Assembly: GCA_035539175.1 (NCBI GenBank)
Contig: DATLIY010000008.1
Location: forward strand, 744,001 to 808,000
Direction of reading: 5' to 3'
DNA from: Acidisarcina sp.
Lineage (GTDB): Bacteria; Acidobacteriota; Terriglobia; Terriglobales; Acidobacteriaceae
Length of the DNA stretch: 64,000 nucleotides
Shown: positions 1-8,986 of the stretch, one piece after another
Layout of the letters: each line of letters begins with the position of its first letter
Position numbering within the stretch: the stretch's first letter is position 1
Made by a program: the position numbers and the translations under genes
The notes under the pieces: generated by a model
Seen by the model: the letters and a program-made list of their open reading frames with translations, nothing else
Database searches by the model: none
What the model was told of the DNA's origin: nothing

Positions 1-109
1 GCCCCATAATCGCGTGTATCTCGCCTGCGTTGATTGTCAGGTCAATCCCTTTCAGAATCTCCTGATGATTCACACTGGCATGAAGATTGCGGATTTCCAG
101 CAATGCCAT
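1..109 (-). CDS. sufC: SufC, Fe-S assembly ATPase (N-terminal fragment, runs off window)
   Basis: Only the first 36 codons lie in the window. The reading begins [15 protein letters not shown] and reaches [11 protein letters not shown], the start of the Walker A region of an ABC ATPase, as in SufC. SufC is the cytosolic ATPase that partners SufB and SufD during [Fe-S] cluster assembly. The start ATG is two bases after the sufB stop codon, so the two genes are read as one operon. The identity rests on the short N-terminus plus the sufB neighbour; the rest of the gene is outside the window. Confidence 0.88.
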   Translation of the reverse strand, partial: MALLEIRNLHASVNHQEILKGIDLTINAGEIHAIMG

Positions 110-111
110 AT

Positions 112-1566
112 CTACCCCACGCTCCCTTCCAGACTCACGCTCAGCAGCTTCTGTGCCTCTACGGCGAACTCCATCGGCAGCTCGCGAAACACCTGCTTGC
201 AAAAACCATTAATGATCATCGAGACAGCTTCCTCTGATGAAAGTCCACGCTGCCGCAGGTAGAAGATCTGGTCTTCGCCGATCTTCGATGTAGATGCCTC
301 GTGTTCCATCTGCGCGCTGCCGTTTCTTACTTCGATGTACGGGAAGGTGTGCGCGCCGCACTTATCTCCAATCAGCAGCGAGTCGCACTGCGTATAGTTC
401 CGCGCGCCGGTTGCGCCTTTCATGATTTTTATCAGGCCGCGATAGGTATTCTGCCCGAAGCCCGCCGAGATACCCTTCGACACCACAGTGCTGCGCGTGT
501 TCTTGCCAATATGGATCATCTTGGTTCCGGTATCGGCCTGCTGATGATTGTTGGTCAGCGCGACAGAGTAGAACTCGCCTACCGAGTTATCTCCCATCAG
601 AATGCAGCTGGGATACTTCCACGTGATCGCGGAACCTGTCTCCACCTGCGTCCAGGAGATCTTCGAGTTATCTCCCAGGCACTTGCCGCGCTTCGTCACA
701 AAGTTGTAGATGCCGCCCTTGCCATCCTTATCGCCCGGATACCAGTTCTGCACGGTCGAGTATTTGATCTGCGCATCGCCCAGAGCCACCAACTCCACGA
801 CCGCAGCGTGCAACTGGTTTTCATCCCGCACCGGAGCCGTGCAGCCCTCCAGATAGCTCACATACGCGCCTTCGTCCGCAATAATCAGCGTTCGCTCAAA
901 CTGTCCGGTATCCGCTGCATTGATGCGGAAGTACGTCGAGAGCTCCATCGGGCAGCGCACGCCCTTCGGCACATACACGAACGAGCCATCGCTAAACACC
1001 GCCGAGTTCAAGGTGGCAAAGTAGTTGTCACTGTAAGGAACGACAGATCCCAGGTACTTCTCAATCAGGGCGGGATGCTTGCGAACCGCTTCAGAAAAGG
1101 AGCAAAAGATAACTCCCTTCTCCGCCAGCTTTTCCTTGAATGTTGTGGCTACCGATACGCTGTCGAATACCGCATCCACGGCCACTCCCGAGAGCCGCTT
1201 CTGCTCATCGAGCGATATGCCCAGCTTCTCGTAGGCCATCAGAATCTCCGGGTCTACTTCTTCCAGGCTCTTGCGTCCAGGCTTCTGCCTGGGTGCCGAG
1301 TAGTAGACGATGTTCTGATAATCAATCGGGTCATATTTGATGTTTGCCCACTTCGGCTCGGCTTGTGCCCGCTCCAGCGTGACCCAGTGGCGATAGGCCT
1401 TCAGCCGCCACTCCAGCATGAACTGCGGCTCTTCTTTCTTCGCCGAGATCAGGCGGATAATATCCTCGTTCAGGCCCTTCGGAATCCGATCCTCGTCTAC
1501 CGGGGTGATAAATCCCCACTTGTATTCCTGGTTGGTAAAGTCCTGGATCATATTGGCGGTTGTCAT
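112..1566 (-). CDS. sufB: SufB, Fe-S cluster assembly scaffold protein
   Basis: This 484-residue protein is a full-length SufB, the scaffold of the SufBC(D) complex that builds [4Fe-4S] clusters in the cytosol. Recognisable family segments are YKWGF near the N-terminus, [20 protein letters not shown] in the middle, and the C-terminal beta-helix part with [14 protein letters not shown] and [20 protein letters not shown]. The start codon overlaps the stop of the upstream regulator gene by four bases (ATGA), and sufC follows after two bases. That arrangement implies translational coupling in a regulator-sufB-sufC operon. Nothing appears truncated. Confidence 0.97.
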   Translation of the reverse strand: MTTANMIQDFTNQEYKWGFITPVDEDRIPKGLNEDIIRLISAKKEEPQFMLEWRLKAYRHWVTLERAQAEPKWANIKYDPIDYQNIVYYSAPRQKPGRKSLEEVDPEILMAYEKLGISLDEQKRLSGVAVDAVFDSVSVATTFKEKLAEKGVIFCSFSEAVRKHPALIEKYLGSVVPYSDNYFATLNSAVFSDGSFVYVPKGVRCPMELSTYFRINAADTGQFERTLIIADEGAYVSYLEGCTAPVRDENQLHAAVVELVALGDAQIKYSTVQNWYPGDKDGKGGIYNFVTKRGKCLGDNSKISWTQVETGSAITWKYPSCILMGDNSVGEFYSVALTNNHQQADTGTKMIHIGKNTRSTVVSKGISAGFGQNTYRGLIKIMKGATGARNYTQCDSLLIGDKCGAHTFPYIEVRNGSAQMEHEASTSKIGEDQIFYLRQRGLSSEEAVSMIINGFCKQVFRELPMEFAVEAQKLLSVSLEGSVG

Positions 1567-2042
1567 TGAACCCTCCCTGTACCCACGGTGATTGCGGTAA
1601 GCGCACTTCCCCGGCCCGGCGTCCGTGTTCCCAGTCGTAATGAAGTTGTCAGATCGGAAAGTGTGATGCCCTCCAATGTCTGCTGCAGGGCGCGGCTGAT
1701 CACGTGGGAGTTATGCTGCACGCCACAGGTGCCTTCCAGCAGGCAATAGCCGGGCGTCGTTGCGCATTCGGTAAAACCGATCGGACCTTCGAGTGCCTCG
1801 ATAATTTCAGCCACTGAGATCTCTGACGGACAGCGAGCCAGCGCATAGCCGCCCTTGATTCCCCGATAAGAAATCAGCAGCTTGCGATCCAGGAGCGCCT
1901 TCAGAATCTTTACGATAGTGGCGGATGGAAGCTGCGTGGCCGCGATAAGTTCCCGCGTCGTATGCAGTTCCGTCCTGGAACAGCCGCCAAGGTACTGCAT
2001 CACGACTAGCCCGTAATCGGTCAATTTATTCAGTCGGAACAT
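1563..2042 (-). CDS. Rrf2-family regulator of the suf operon (SUF-type)
   Basis: A 159-residue Rrf2/IscR-family DNA-binding protein. The N-terminus [19 protein letters not shown] is the winged-helix start typical of the SUF-system regulator subfamily. Three cysteines in ECATTPGYC and EGTCGVQ have almost the spacing of the [2Fe-2S]-ligating cysteines of IscR, so an Fe-S sensing role is likely. It lies directly upstream of sufB with an ATGA overlap, so it probably controls its own operon. An in-frame GTG lies two codons further out at 2048; the ATG at 2042 was preferred. The perfect palindrome at 2055-2073 just upstream is the obvious operator candidate. Confidence 0.9.
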   Translation of the reverse strand: MFRLNKLTDYGLVVMQYLGGCSRTELHTTRELIAATQLPSATIVKILKALLDRKLLISYRGIKGGYALARCPSEISVAEIIEALEGPIGFTECATTPGYCLLEGTCGVQHNSHVISRALQQTLEGITLSDLTTSLRLGTRTPGRGSALTAITVGTGRVQ

Positions 2043-2054
2043 CGCCACTCAAAT

Positions 2055-2073
2055 CTATACTAGATCAGTATAG
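2055..2073. promoter_or_regulatory. Palindromic operator candidate of the suf operon
   Basis: The sequence CTATACTAGATCAGTATAG is a perfect inverted repeat with 7-bp arms and a 5-bp centre, 12 bp upstream of the regulator ATG. On the minus strand it contains TATACT and TAGTAT, so it overlaps a plausible -10 element, and TTGAAC lies just outside it as a possible -35. Binding of an Rrf2 dimer here would block transcription. The assignment is inferred from position and symmetry. Confidence 0.65.
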
Positions 2074-2467
2074 GTTCAAGCGTACCACTCGCTGCGACAC
2101 GAATCAAATCGGAGGAGGCGGGTCTTGCGGCCCTTGTATCAGCCTTCTTTATTCGTGCTATTACAAACGGTTATAAGGGGGCAGGCTGACGCCTCCAATA
2201 AATATATTTGCAATAGAGCTTTTCGCAGTTTTCGTAAGCTCTCGGGACAGCAGAGCTTTTTTCTGAAAAACTTGATCGTACGTCGATAATCCGCACATAA
2301 TAATGGGCAATTGGGCTTTTTCCCTCCGCACTGCAGCATTGCTGAACTAGCTGAACCAGCTGAACAGGCATCAGACGTTCGACACACACATAAAAACAAG
2401 TTCAGGAATCATTTTCTCGCGTGAAGTGTTGTCGATGTTTCTCATCGGTATCTTGGAGACCAAACGC
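2074..2467. other. Divergent intergenic region between suf regulator and receptor gene
   Basis: About 390 bp without a convincing gene. It is AT-richer than its surroundings. It holds an inverted repeat AGAGCTT/AAGCTCT (2215-2221 and 2236-2242), a further AGAGCTTTT copy at 2253, and a triple 9-bp direct repeat at 2341-2367. The promoter of the receptor gene should lie here. Short open frames on the minus strand (2139-2399) have no start signal or recognisable product and are ignored. Confidence 0.5.
2341..2367 (+). repeat. Three tandem 9-bp repeats upstream of the receptor gene
   Basis: Units GCTGAACTA, GCTGAACCA and GCTGAACAG follow one another directly, differing only in the last two bases. 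They lie about 100 bp before the receptor start. Direct repeats at near one helical turn are a common arrangement for regulator binding, but slippage would look the same. Confidence 0.6.
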
Positions 2468-5400
2468 ATGAGATCTATCCGCCAATTCCTGCAATTCGTG
2501 TTTGTGCTTGCTTTGTGCAGCCCCGGATGGCCGCAGAGCTCGCTAACCTCTCTCCGCGGAACTGTTACGGACCCCTCGGGTGCAGTTGTCCCCACTGCTG
2601 AAGTTTCGCTGGAGAACCCCGCCACGGGCACCAAGGTGTCGAAGACAGCAAATGCTGCGGGCGAATATGTGTTTCAGCAGCTTGTGCCTGGCACCTATAC
2701 CATCACGGCGAGGGCCAGCGGTTTTGGCGAGCAATCCAAGAAGGCGGAGCTCCTCGTAAATCAGCCTGCCACGGTTAATTTCAGTCTCAGCGTTCAGTCG
2801 GCTACCACCACGGTGGATGTCAGTGCGGAAGCGCAGACCCTGAATACTACCGACGCGAGCATCGGCAACTCGATGGATAATGCCATGATTCAGGCGCTGC
2901 CGGCGGAGGGCCGCAACGTGCCCGATCTGCTCAGCCTGCAGCCCGGCGTGCTCTATCTTGGACGCGGTATCGACGCGAATACGGATAGCCGCACCGGTTC
3001 TGTCGCAGGCGCGCGTTCCGATCAGACGAACGTTACTCTGGATGGCCTCGACGACAACGATCAGGAGGCAGGCTTCGCTTTCACCGGTGTACTGCGCTCC
3101 ACGCTGGATTCCATTCAGGAGTTTCGGGTAACCACCACAGGCTCCAATGCCGATGCCGGTCGCTCCTCGGGTGGGCAGGTCAGCATGGTCACCAAGAGCG
3201 GCACCAATCAATTCCACGGTAGCGCGTATGAATACAACCGCAACACGTTTACCGTAGCCAACGACTGGTTCAACAAAGCCGCGCAGAAGAGCAGCGGCCA
3301 GGCAAACGTTCCCGGCAAGCTCATCCGCAACACCTTTGGCGCCGCCGTCGGTGGACCGATCAAGAAGGACAGGCTTTTCTTCTTTGGAAACTATGAAGGT
3401 CAGCGCACGGCGGAGAATAAGCAGGTCACGCAGATCGCTCCCACTGCATCCTTCAAAGCCGGCAATATCAGCTATCCAAGCAATGGCAGCACGATCACGC
3501 TGAACCGCGCGCAAATTGCCTCGATGGATAGCGAGCCGAATGGGCAAAACTGCACCTACTATGGAACCTGTCCCAATGGCCCGGGAGTTAACTCGGCTGT
3601 CCTCGCGTATCTCAACCAGTTCCCCACTGCAAACGGCTCGGCGCTCGGTGACGGATTCAATCTCGGCTCCTTCAGCTTCTCTTCGCCCCACCCAGGATCG
3701 CTGAATACCTCGATCGCAAAGCTCGACTATCAACTCAACCAGAGCCATCACCTATTCGTTCGCGGAAACTTGCAGAAGGACACGCAGTCTGGAATTATGC
3801 AATTCCCTGGCCAGCCCGCCTCCTCCATGCTCATCGACAACACCAAGGGCATCGCAGCCGGGGATACCTGGGCCATCACTCCGAATCTCGTCAACGATCT
3901 TCGCTACGGCTACACCCGCCAGGGATACAGCAACCGTGGAACCGGGCAGGGCGCGTATGTGGTTTTCCGCTTCCTGACCCAGTGGGAGCCGGAAACCCGC
4001 AGCACCATTGTGAATGTGCCGGTCCACAACATCATCGACAGCGTCAGCTACACCAAGGGCAAACATAACCTGGCTGGCGGAATCAACTGGCGCCTCATCA
4101 ACAACAACCGCAGTTCGGATGCAAATTCGTACAGCTCGGGAAATACAAATATCTATTGGATCAACACTGGCGGCACGATTGCCGGGCAGGGCATCGCACT
4201 GGACCCCGCCGCACATGGGTTTGCTCCTGTCGATGAGGGCTTCTCGAATTCGTACAGTATCGCTATCGGAGCTCTGGTCGGTCTCGTTCCGCAAACCAAT
4301 GGGCAATATAACTTCGATGTTGCCAAAGACGGATTGACGGGCAAAACATTGGCACAGGGCGCCTTTGTCAATCGAGACTTCAAGGCCAACGAGTTCGAAT
4401 ACTTCCTGCAGGATTCCTGGCGAGTCCGGTCCAATCTAACCGTGACCTACGGCCTGCGTCAGACTATCCTTCAGGCTCCCTACGAAACGCATGGCCAGCA
4501 GATTGCGCCCACCACCAACATGCACAAATGGTTTGAGACGCGCGCAGTGAATGCCGCCAAGGGCATAACCACCCAGCCGGACATCAGCTTTGCCGCCGCC
4601 GGTCAGGCCAGGGGATTGAAGCCGTATTGGGACACGCAGAAGGATGCGATCGCTCCACGCATCTCAGTCGCGTATTCTCCCACGCCGCTTACCTCCATCC
4701 GCGCCGGGTTCGGCATGAACTATGATCACTTCGGCCAGGGCATCGTCAACAGTTTTGACCAGAACGGATCCTTCGGTCTGAGCACGAACCTCGCCAATCC
4801 TGCCGGAGCCTATTCGGTAGACAATTCTCCGCGCTTTACCGGTATCCACGATGTTCCTCCGCTTCAAGGTGTCAACATTCCTTCCGTTATCGCTTATCCC
4901 TACACGCCGCCCAACGACGTGAATACCGGCTTCGCGATTACATGGGGAATCGATGACCACCTCAGGACGCCATATGCCGAGACGGTAGATTTCTCCGTCC
5001 AGCAGCAACTGCCCAAGGGCTTCATCATGGAGACGGCCTATGTCGGCCGCTTCGGCCACCATCTGATGCAGCAGCTCGATCTTGCGCAGCCGCTCAACCT
5101 GGTAGATCCGAAGTCGGGACTGAGCTACTTCCAGGCGGCAACCCTGCTCTCCAAGGCGGTGGATGCAAATGGCGGCGATCCGAACGCGAGCATCGCGGCT
5201 ATCCCGTATTTTGAAAACATGTTCCCGCAGTGGGCCTCTGACGGCGTCAGCGCCACTCAGAACATCTACAGCCAGTTGTGGGCTTTCAACCGTGGCAATG
5301 AGACAACCGGCCTTGCGGTGCTAGACGCATTTTGCGGCGACCTATGCACTCCGAACTTCGACGGAAACGGCCTCTACGAGCCTCGCTTCTACCAGCGCCA

Positions 5401-6238
5401 ATTCTCCTCGCTATACGCCTGGTCCTCCATCGGGAACAGCAACTACCACGCTCTTCAGTTCACTCTGCGCCACGCTATGAGCAACGGATTGCAGGTTGAT
5501 GCAAGCTACACCTTCTCGAAGTCGATGGACATGGGTTCGGACACGGAGCGCACCGGGGAACTCAACGCGGGGAGAGCCAGCAACAGCGAGATCCTAAACG
5601 CCTTCAACACCAGGCTGAACCGTGGGCTCTCCGACTTCGACATTCGCCACCTCATTACCTTTAACTGGGTTTATGAGTTGCCCCTTGGGCAAGGCAAAGC
5701 TTATTGGTCCGGGGCAAATTCCTTCGTCAACAGCTTCATCGGCGGATGGCAGTGGTCCGGTCTGGGACGTTGGAGCAGTGGTCTTCCCTTCAGCATCTCG
5801 CAAAGTGGCTGGACGACTGATTGGCAGATCGGATCGAACATGGTGCAAACCGGGTACATCAAGATGCGCAAGCACATTGATTCCTCGGGAAGCCCGCAGG
5901 TCTTCGACAACCCGGATGCAATCAACAACGGAATTGCCGCAGGCACTCCTCTCCGCTTCCCCTATCCGGGTGAGGCGGGTCCAAGGAACAACTTTCGTGG
6001 AGATGGCTTCTTCGGTGTGGATTCCGGTCTGGCAAAGAACTGGAAGATCACGGAAAGGCAGGCGGTTCGGTTTACGTGGGAAGTATTCAACGCGACCAAC
6101 TCCGTTCGCTTTGATACAAATCCGCAGAGTGCTAATGGTGGCCTGACGACACAGGCGCAAAGCGGAAGCCTTGGCAAGTATGCTTCCACGCTCACCGCGC
6201 CGCGTATTCAGCAATTCTCTCTGCGCTACAGCTTCTAG
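2468..6238 (+). CDS. TonB-dependent receptor, acidobacterial type with carboxypeptidase-regulatory-like N-domain
   Basis: A 1,256-residue outer-membrane protein. After a signal peptide (MRSIRQFLQFVFVLALC, cleavage near WPQ-SS) comes a carboxypeptidase-regulatory-like beta-sandwich (LRGTVTDPSGAVVPTAEV through QQLVPGTYTITA). A plug domain follows (ALPAEGRNVPDLLSLQPGV, NVTLDGLDDND), then a long beta-barrel ending in the aromatic FSLRYSF typical of barrel insertion. This architecture is abundant in Terriglobia and is usually linked to uptake or surface binding of large substrates; the substrate is unknown. The ATG at 2468 was chosen because GGAG sits 9 bp upstream and the signal peptide begins there. 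The next gene encodes a secreted amidohydrolase, which may act on the same substrate. Confidence 0.9.
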   Translation: MRSIRQFLQFVFVLALCSPGWPQSSLTSLRGTVTDPSGAVVPTAEVSLENPATGTKVSKTANAAGEYVFQQLVPGTYTITARASGFGEQSKKAELLVNQPATVNFSLSVQSATTTVDVSAEAQTLNTTDASIGNSMDNAMIQALPAEGRNVPDLLSLQPGVLYLGRGIDANTDSRTGSVAGARSDQTNVTLDGLDDNDQEAGFAFTGVLRSTLDSIQEFRVTTTGSNADAGRSSGGQVSMVTKSGTNQFHGSAYEYNRNTFTVANDWFNKAAQKSSGQANVPGKLIRNTFGAAVGGPIKKDRLFFFGNYEGQRTAENKQVTQIAPTASFKAGNISYPSNGSTITLNRAQIASMDSEPNGQNCTYYGTCPNGPGVNSAVLAYLNQFPTANGSALGDGFNLGSFSFSSPHPGSLNTSIAKLDYQLNQSHHLFVRGNLQKDTQSGIMQFPGQPASSMLIDNTKGIAAGDTWAITPNLVNDLRYGYTRQGYSNRGTGQGAYVVFRFLTQWEPETRSTIVNVPVHNIIDSVSYTKGKHNLAGGINWRLINNNRSSDANSYSSGNTNIYWINTGGTIAGQGIALDPAAHGFAPVDEGFSNSYSIAIGALVGLVPQTNGQYNFDVAKDGLTGKTLAQGAFVNRDFKANEFEYFLQDSWRVRSNLTVTYGLRQTILQAPYETHGQQIAPTTNMHKWFETRAVNAAKGITTQPDISFAAAGQARGLKPYWDTQKDAIAPRISVAYSPTPLTSIRAGFGMNYDHFGQGIVNSFDQNGSFGLSTNLANPAGAYSVDNSPRFTGIHDVPPLQGVNIPSVIAYPYTPPNDVNTGFAITWGIDDHLRTPYAETVDFSVQQQLPKGFIMETAYVGRFGHHLMQQLDLAQPLNLVDPKSGLSYFQAATLLSKAVDANGGDPNASIAAIPYFENMFPQWASDGVSATQNIYSQLWAFNRGNETTGLAVLDAFCGDLCTPNFDGNGLYEPRFYQRQFSSLYAWSSIGNSNYHALQFTLRHAMSNGLQVDASYTFSKSMDMGSDTERTGELNAGRASNSEILNAFNTRLNRGLSDFDIRHLITFNWVYELPLGQGKAYWSGANSFVNSFIGGWQWSGLGRWSSGLPFSISQSGWTTDWQIGSNMVQTGYIKMRKHIDSSGSPQVFDNPDAINNGIAAGTPLRFPYPGEAGPRNNFRGDGFFGVDSGLAKNWKITERQAVRFTWEVFNATNSVRFDTNPQSANGGLTTQAQSGSLGKYASTLTAPRIQQFSLRYSF

Positions 6239-6255
6239 CATTCAGCCTTACACCA

Positions 6256-6295
6256 ACTCGTCTGCCGGTCCGCAACTCCGGGTTGGCAGACGAGT
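6256..6295 (+). terminator. Stem-loop after the receptor gene
   Basis: ACTCGTCTGCC and GGCAGACGAGT form a perfect 11-bp stem around an 18-base loop, 18 bp after the receptor stop. Only a weak T-rich stretch follows (GAATCTTTCC), so it could be a terminator or an mRNA-stabilising 3' hairpin separating the receptor from the amidohydrolase gene. Confidence 0.55.
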
Positions 6296-6436
6296 GAATC
6301 TTTCCATCAACAACCGCTTCCTGCTTGACTCTCCTCCATGGGCATCCTGATGCATCGCTCATAAAATTGCTTGAAGAATTAGAGTGGTTGGCAAAGGATG
6401 CGGCTCGACAGGGCTCGTTTCCACGGAAGGGAACTT

Positions 6437-7744
6437 ATGAAGCCTTCACTTTTCAGATGCATCTGTGCTCTGGCCCTGCTGCTGGCGGCAACATCTCAGC
6501 TCCTTGCGCAGCGCCCCCGGCCTACGGGCACTGTAGCCGTCCTCGCTGGCCGATTGATCGACGTACGGACGGGAGACGTCCTGACGCACAAATACCTTAT
6601 CGTGGAGAAGGAGCGGATCGCGCGCATCGCAGATACTGCTCCTTCCGGCATCGCGGTCATCGATCTCTCCAGATTCACCGTTGTTCCAGGGCTCATCGAT
6701 TGCCACGCGCACACCCTCAGCGATCCCACATCGCAATCGTGGGCGTCCAGCCTGCGTACCTCCTCTGCCGACGGCGCACTCTGGGGAGTCTATAACCTGC
6801 ACCTCTGGCTGGAGCATGGATTCACGACGCTGCGCGATGCAGGCGAGCGCGATCCTGCTTACGGCCAAATCGCGCTCAGGAATGCTGTCGAGCGCAGGAT
6901 CATTCAAGGCCCGCGAATCTATCCGGCTGGCAGTTTTATCTCCGTCACCGGAGGACACGGGGACGGCAACGCGCTTGCGCCGGACATGCCCCTTCCCGCA
7001 GGCCCTAATATTGCCGATACCGTCGATGACGTAGATCGCGTGGTGCGGCGCGATATCAAATACGGCGCCGATTGGATCAAGCTCATGGCCACCGGCGGGG
7101 TTATGGATCCCATCAGCGATTATCACGTGCAGGAGCTAAGCGAGGAGCAGATGGCGAGAGCCGTTGAGGTGGCGCATCGTGCCGGGAAGAAAGTGATGGC
7201 TCACGCCGAGGGGACCGCTGGTATCAAGGCAGCCATCCGCGCCGGGGTTGACTCCATCGAGCACGGCACGATGCTCGACGAAGAGGGCGCGCAGATGATG
7301 GAGCAGCGCGGAACCTGGCTTGTTCCCACCCTTTACTGCTTTCAGCATGACATGGAGACGGGCCTGTCCAAGGGCCGCGATCCAGCCAGCTTCGCCAAGG
7401 GAACCGAGATCCTCAAGGAGCAGGGACCGGCGTTTCACCGTGCGCTCGCACATCATCTCAAGATCGCCTATGGCGTCGATGACGACGATGTGGATGAATC
7501 CGTATCAAAGGAGTTTGGCGCCCTCGTCCGTGGCGGGATGACGCCGCTGCAGGCCCTGCAGGCCGCCACGATCAACGGCGCTAACCTGCTTGGGAAAAGC
7601 CAGGACATCGGTACCCTCGAAGCTGGGAAGTTCGCGGATATCGTTGCTGTTCCCGGCGATCCTCTGCACGACATCACAGCCATGGAGCACGTCGCCTTCG
7701 TGATGAAAGCGGGCGAAGTGGTGAAGCCTCTTCCGAAGGAGTAG
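6437..7744 (+). CDS. Secreted metal-dependent amidohydrolase (imidazolonepropionase/prolidase-like)
   Basis: A 435-residue amidohydrolase-superfamily enzyme with an N-terminal signal peptide (MKPSLFRCICALALLLAATS, cleavage near LLAQ). Metal-site motifs are visible: DCHAHT with H90 and H92, WIKLMATGG with the lysine that is usually carboxylated, MAHAEG, SIEHGT, and YGVDDD in place of the usual GTD. Members of this branch hydrolyse dipeptides, cyclic imides or related amides, often in the periplasm; the substrate cannot be told here. The ATG at 6437 is preceded by GGAAGGGAA, whereas the longer frame from 6398 lacks a signal sequence at its start. Location after the receptor hints at coupled uptake and hydrolysis, but a stem-loop lies between them. 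Confidence 0.85.
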   Translation: MKPSLFRCICALALLLAATSQLLAQRPRPTGTVAVLAGRLIDVRTGDVLTHKYLIVEKERIARIADTAPSGIAVIDLSRFTVVPGLIDCHAHTLSDPTSQSWASSLRTSSADGALWGVYNLHLWLEHGFTTLRDAGERDPAYGQIALRNAVERRIIQGPRIYPAGSFISVTGGHGDGNALAPDMPLPAGPNIADTVDDVDRVVRRDIKYGADWIKLMATGGVMDPISDYHVQELSEEQMARAVEVAHRAGKKVMAHAEGTAGIKAAIRAGVDSIEHGTMLDEEGAQMMEQRGTWLVPTLYCFQHDMETGLSKGRDPASFAKGTEILKEQGPAFHRALAHHLKIAYGVDDDDVDESVSKEFGALVRGGMTPLQALQAATINGANLLGKSQDIGTLEAGKFADIVAVPGDPLHDITAMEHVAFVMKAGEVVKPLPKE

Positions 7745-7858
7745 TAAGACTCTTCGCCTTAGTATGTCTTCTTGTGCGCCTTCTTCTTCTGCTCAAGAAA
7801 CAATGCTTGTTACCAAAGACGATGGCTTGGCATCCTGCAGCAGGAAGGCGCAATGAGG

Positions 7859-8986
7859 TTATGACGCGCGCATCAGCATCCGTATCACGGCTACTGCTTC
7901 TTCCAACTCGCTAATCGGTACACACTCCCGCTCGCTGTGCGCGGTGCGCATGTCACCAGGCCCAAACACCACAACCTCATCCGCGAAGGTCGCGAGCAGG
8001 CTGGCCTCCGATGCAAAGGGTATCGAGGTCGCCGCTCTGCCTGTCAGGTTTTCGAGCGCCCGCACCAGCGGGGAATCGGCGTCTGTCTCAAACCCGGTCT
8101 GCTGGCGCATCACCTTCATCTCATACTGGCAGCAGGCACCGCCGTTTTGCCGCTGCTCTGCGGTTTTCTTGATGAGCTGCAGCATCACATCCGCAGGCCG
8201 TCCGGGAAGCGGTCTCCACTCCAACTGGAATTTGCATTGCCCCGGAACAATATTCTTCGCCGTACCGCCCTGGATGGTTCCCACATTTAGAGTCGTAAAT
8301 CCCGGACTATAGAAATTGTCCTGCTCCTGCATCAGCTGCGCAGCGTATTGTTCAATCGCCGTGATCAGGCGAGCCGCACCGTAAATCGCCGACTGTCCCT
8401 GCTGCGGATGCGCGCTGTGCGCTTCGTGCCCGAGTACCGTGATCTCCGCCACGCAATAGCCTTTGCCTGCACGTGCCACATGCAGCGACGTAGGCTCGCC
8501 AATCACAACCCGCTGCGGTTCGAGGAGCCCCGCAGACAGCAGTTGCGAAGCTCCCACGCATCCCACCTCTTCATCTGCCGTCAGCACCAGGCGCAGTCCA
8601 TCGGCGAAGCGCCCGGCATGGCTCTCGCTGATGGCCGTCAACAAACATGCCAGGAATCCCTTCACGTCGCACGCGCCGCATCCGTAAAGCAGCCCGTCCC
8701 TTTCAAAAGGATCGAGTGCCCTGGTCCACGCCGCTGCATGTGGCACGGTATCCGTGTGACACATGAACACCAGATCGACCGCAGGATTTTCTATCTGTTG
8801 CCTGGGAGGTGCGGCAATCAGATTCACCTTTTCGATTCCGGCAGCATCGCGATAGGCCGCCAGTCGCGTCTGCCATTCTGCTGCGTGCAGCACCTCGATT
8901 GCATAGTCCACCACTGCGCGATTTGAGATCGATGAGACTGAATCTTTACGAATCAAATTCGAAAGGTGTTCGATGACTGTCTTCAT
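7859..8986 (-). CDS. M20-family deacylase (ArgE-like) in the hut operon
   Basis: A 375-residue zinc amidohydrolase of peptidase family M20, close in length and motifs to acetylornithine deacetylase ArgE. The di-zinc and catalytic residues are present: H77 and D79 in CHTDT, D107 in DVKG, E139-E140 in ADEE, E164 in GEPTS, H350 near the C-terminus. The gene overlaps hutF by four bases (ATGA), so it is translated with the histidine-degradation genes. HutF produces N-formyl-L-glutamate, and no hutG (formylglutamate deformylase) is in this operon. An N-formylglutamate deformylase role is therefore the best contextual guess; an ArgE role in arginine synthesis is the alternative. Confidence 0.85.
   Translation of the reverse strand: MKTVIEHLSNLIRKDSVSSISNRAVVDYAIEVLHAAEWQTRLAAYRDAAGIEKVNLIAAPPRQQIENPAVDLVFMCHTDTVPHAAAWTRALDPFERDGLLYGCGACDVKGFLACLLTAISESHAGRFADGLRLVLTADEEVGCVGASQLLSAGLLEPQRVVIGEPTSLHVARAGKGYCVAEITVLGHEAHSAHPQQGQSAIYGAARLITAIEQYAAQLMQEQDNFYSPGFTTLNVGTIQGGTAKNIVPGQCKFQLEWRPLPGRPADVMLQLIKKTAEQRQNGGACCQYEMKVMRQQTGFETDADSPLVRALENLTGRAATSIPFASEASLLATFADEVVVFGPGDMRTAHSERECVPISELEEAVAVIRMLMRAS

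Noticed and set aside
301-1569. 422-codon ORF antisense to sufB
   Set aside because: Shadow frame of a high-GC gene; sufB is unmistakable on the other strand.
2139-2634. Short minus-strand ORFs in the gap before the receptor gene
   Set aside because: No start signals or family features, and they run into the receptor gene.
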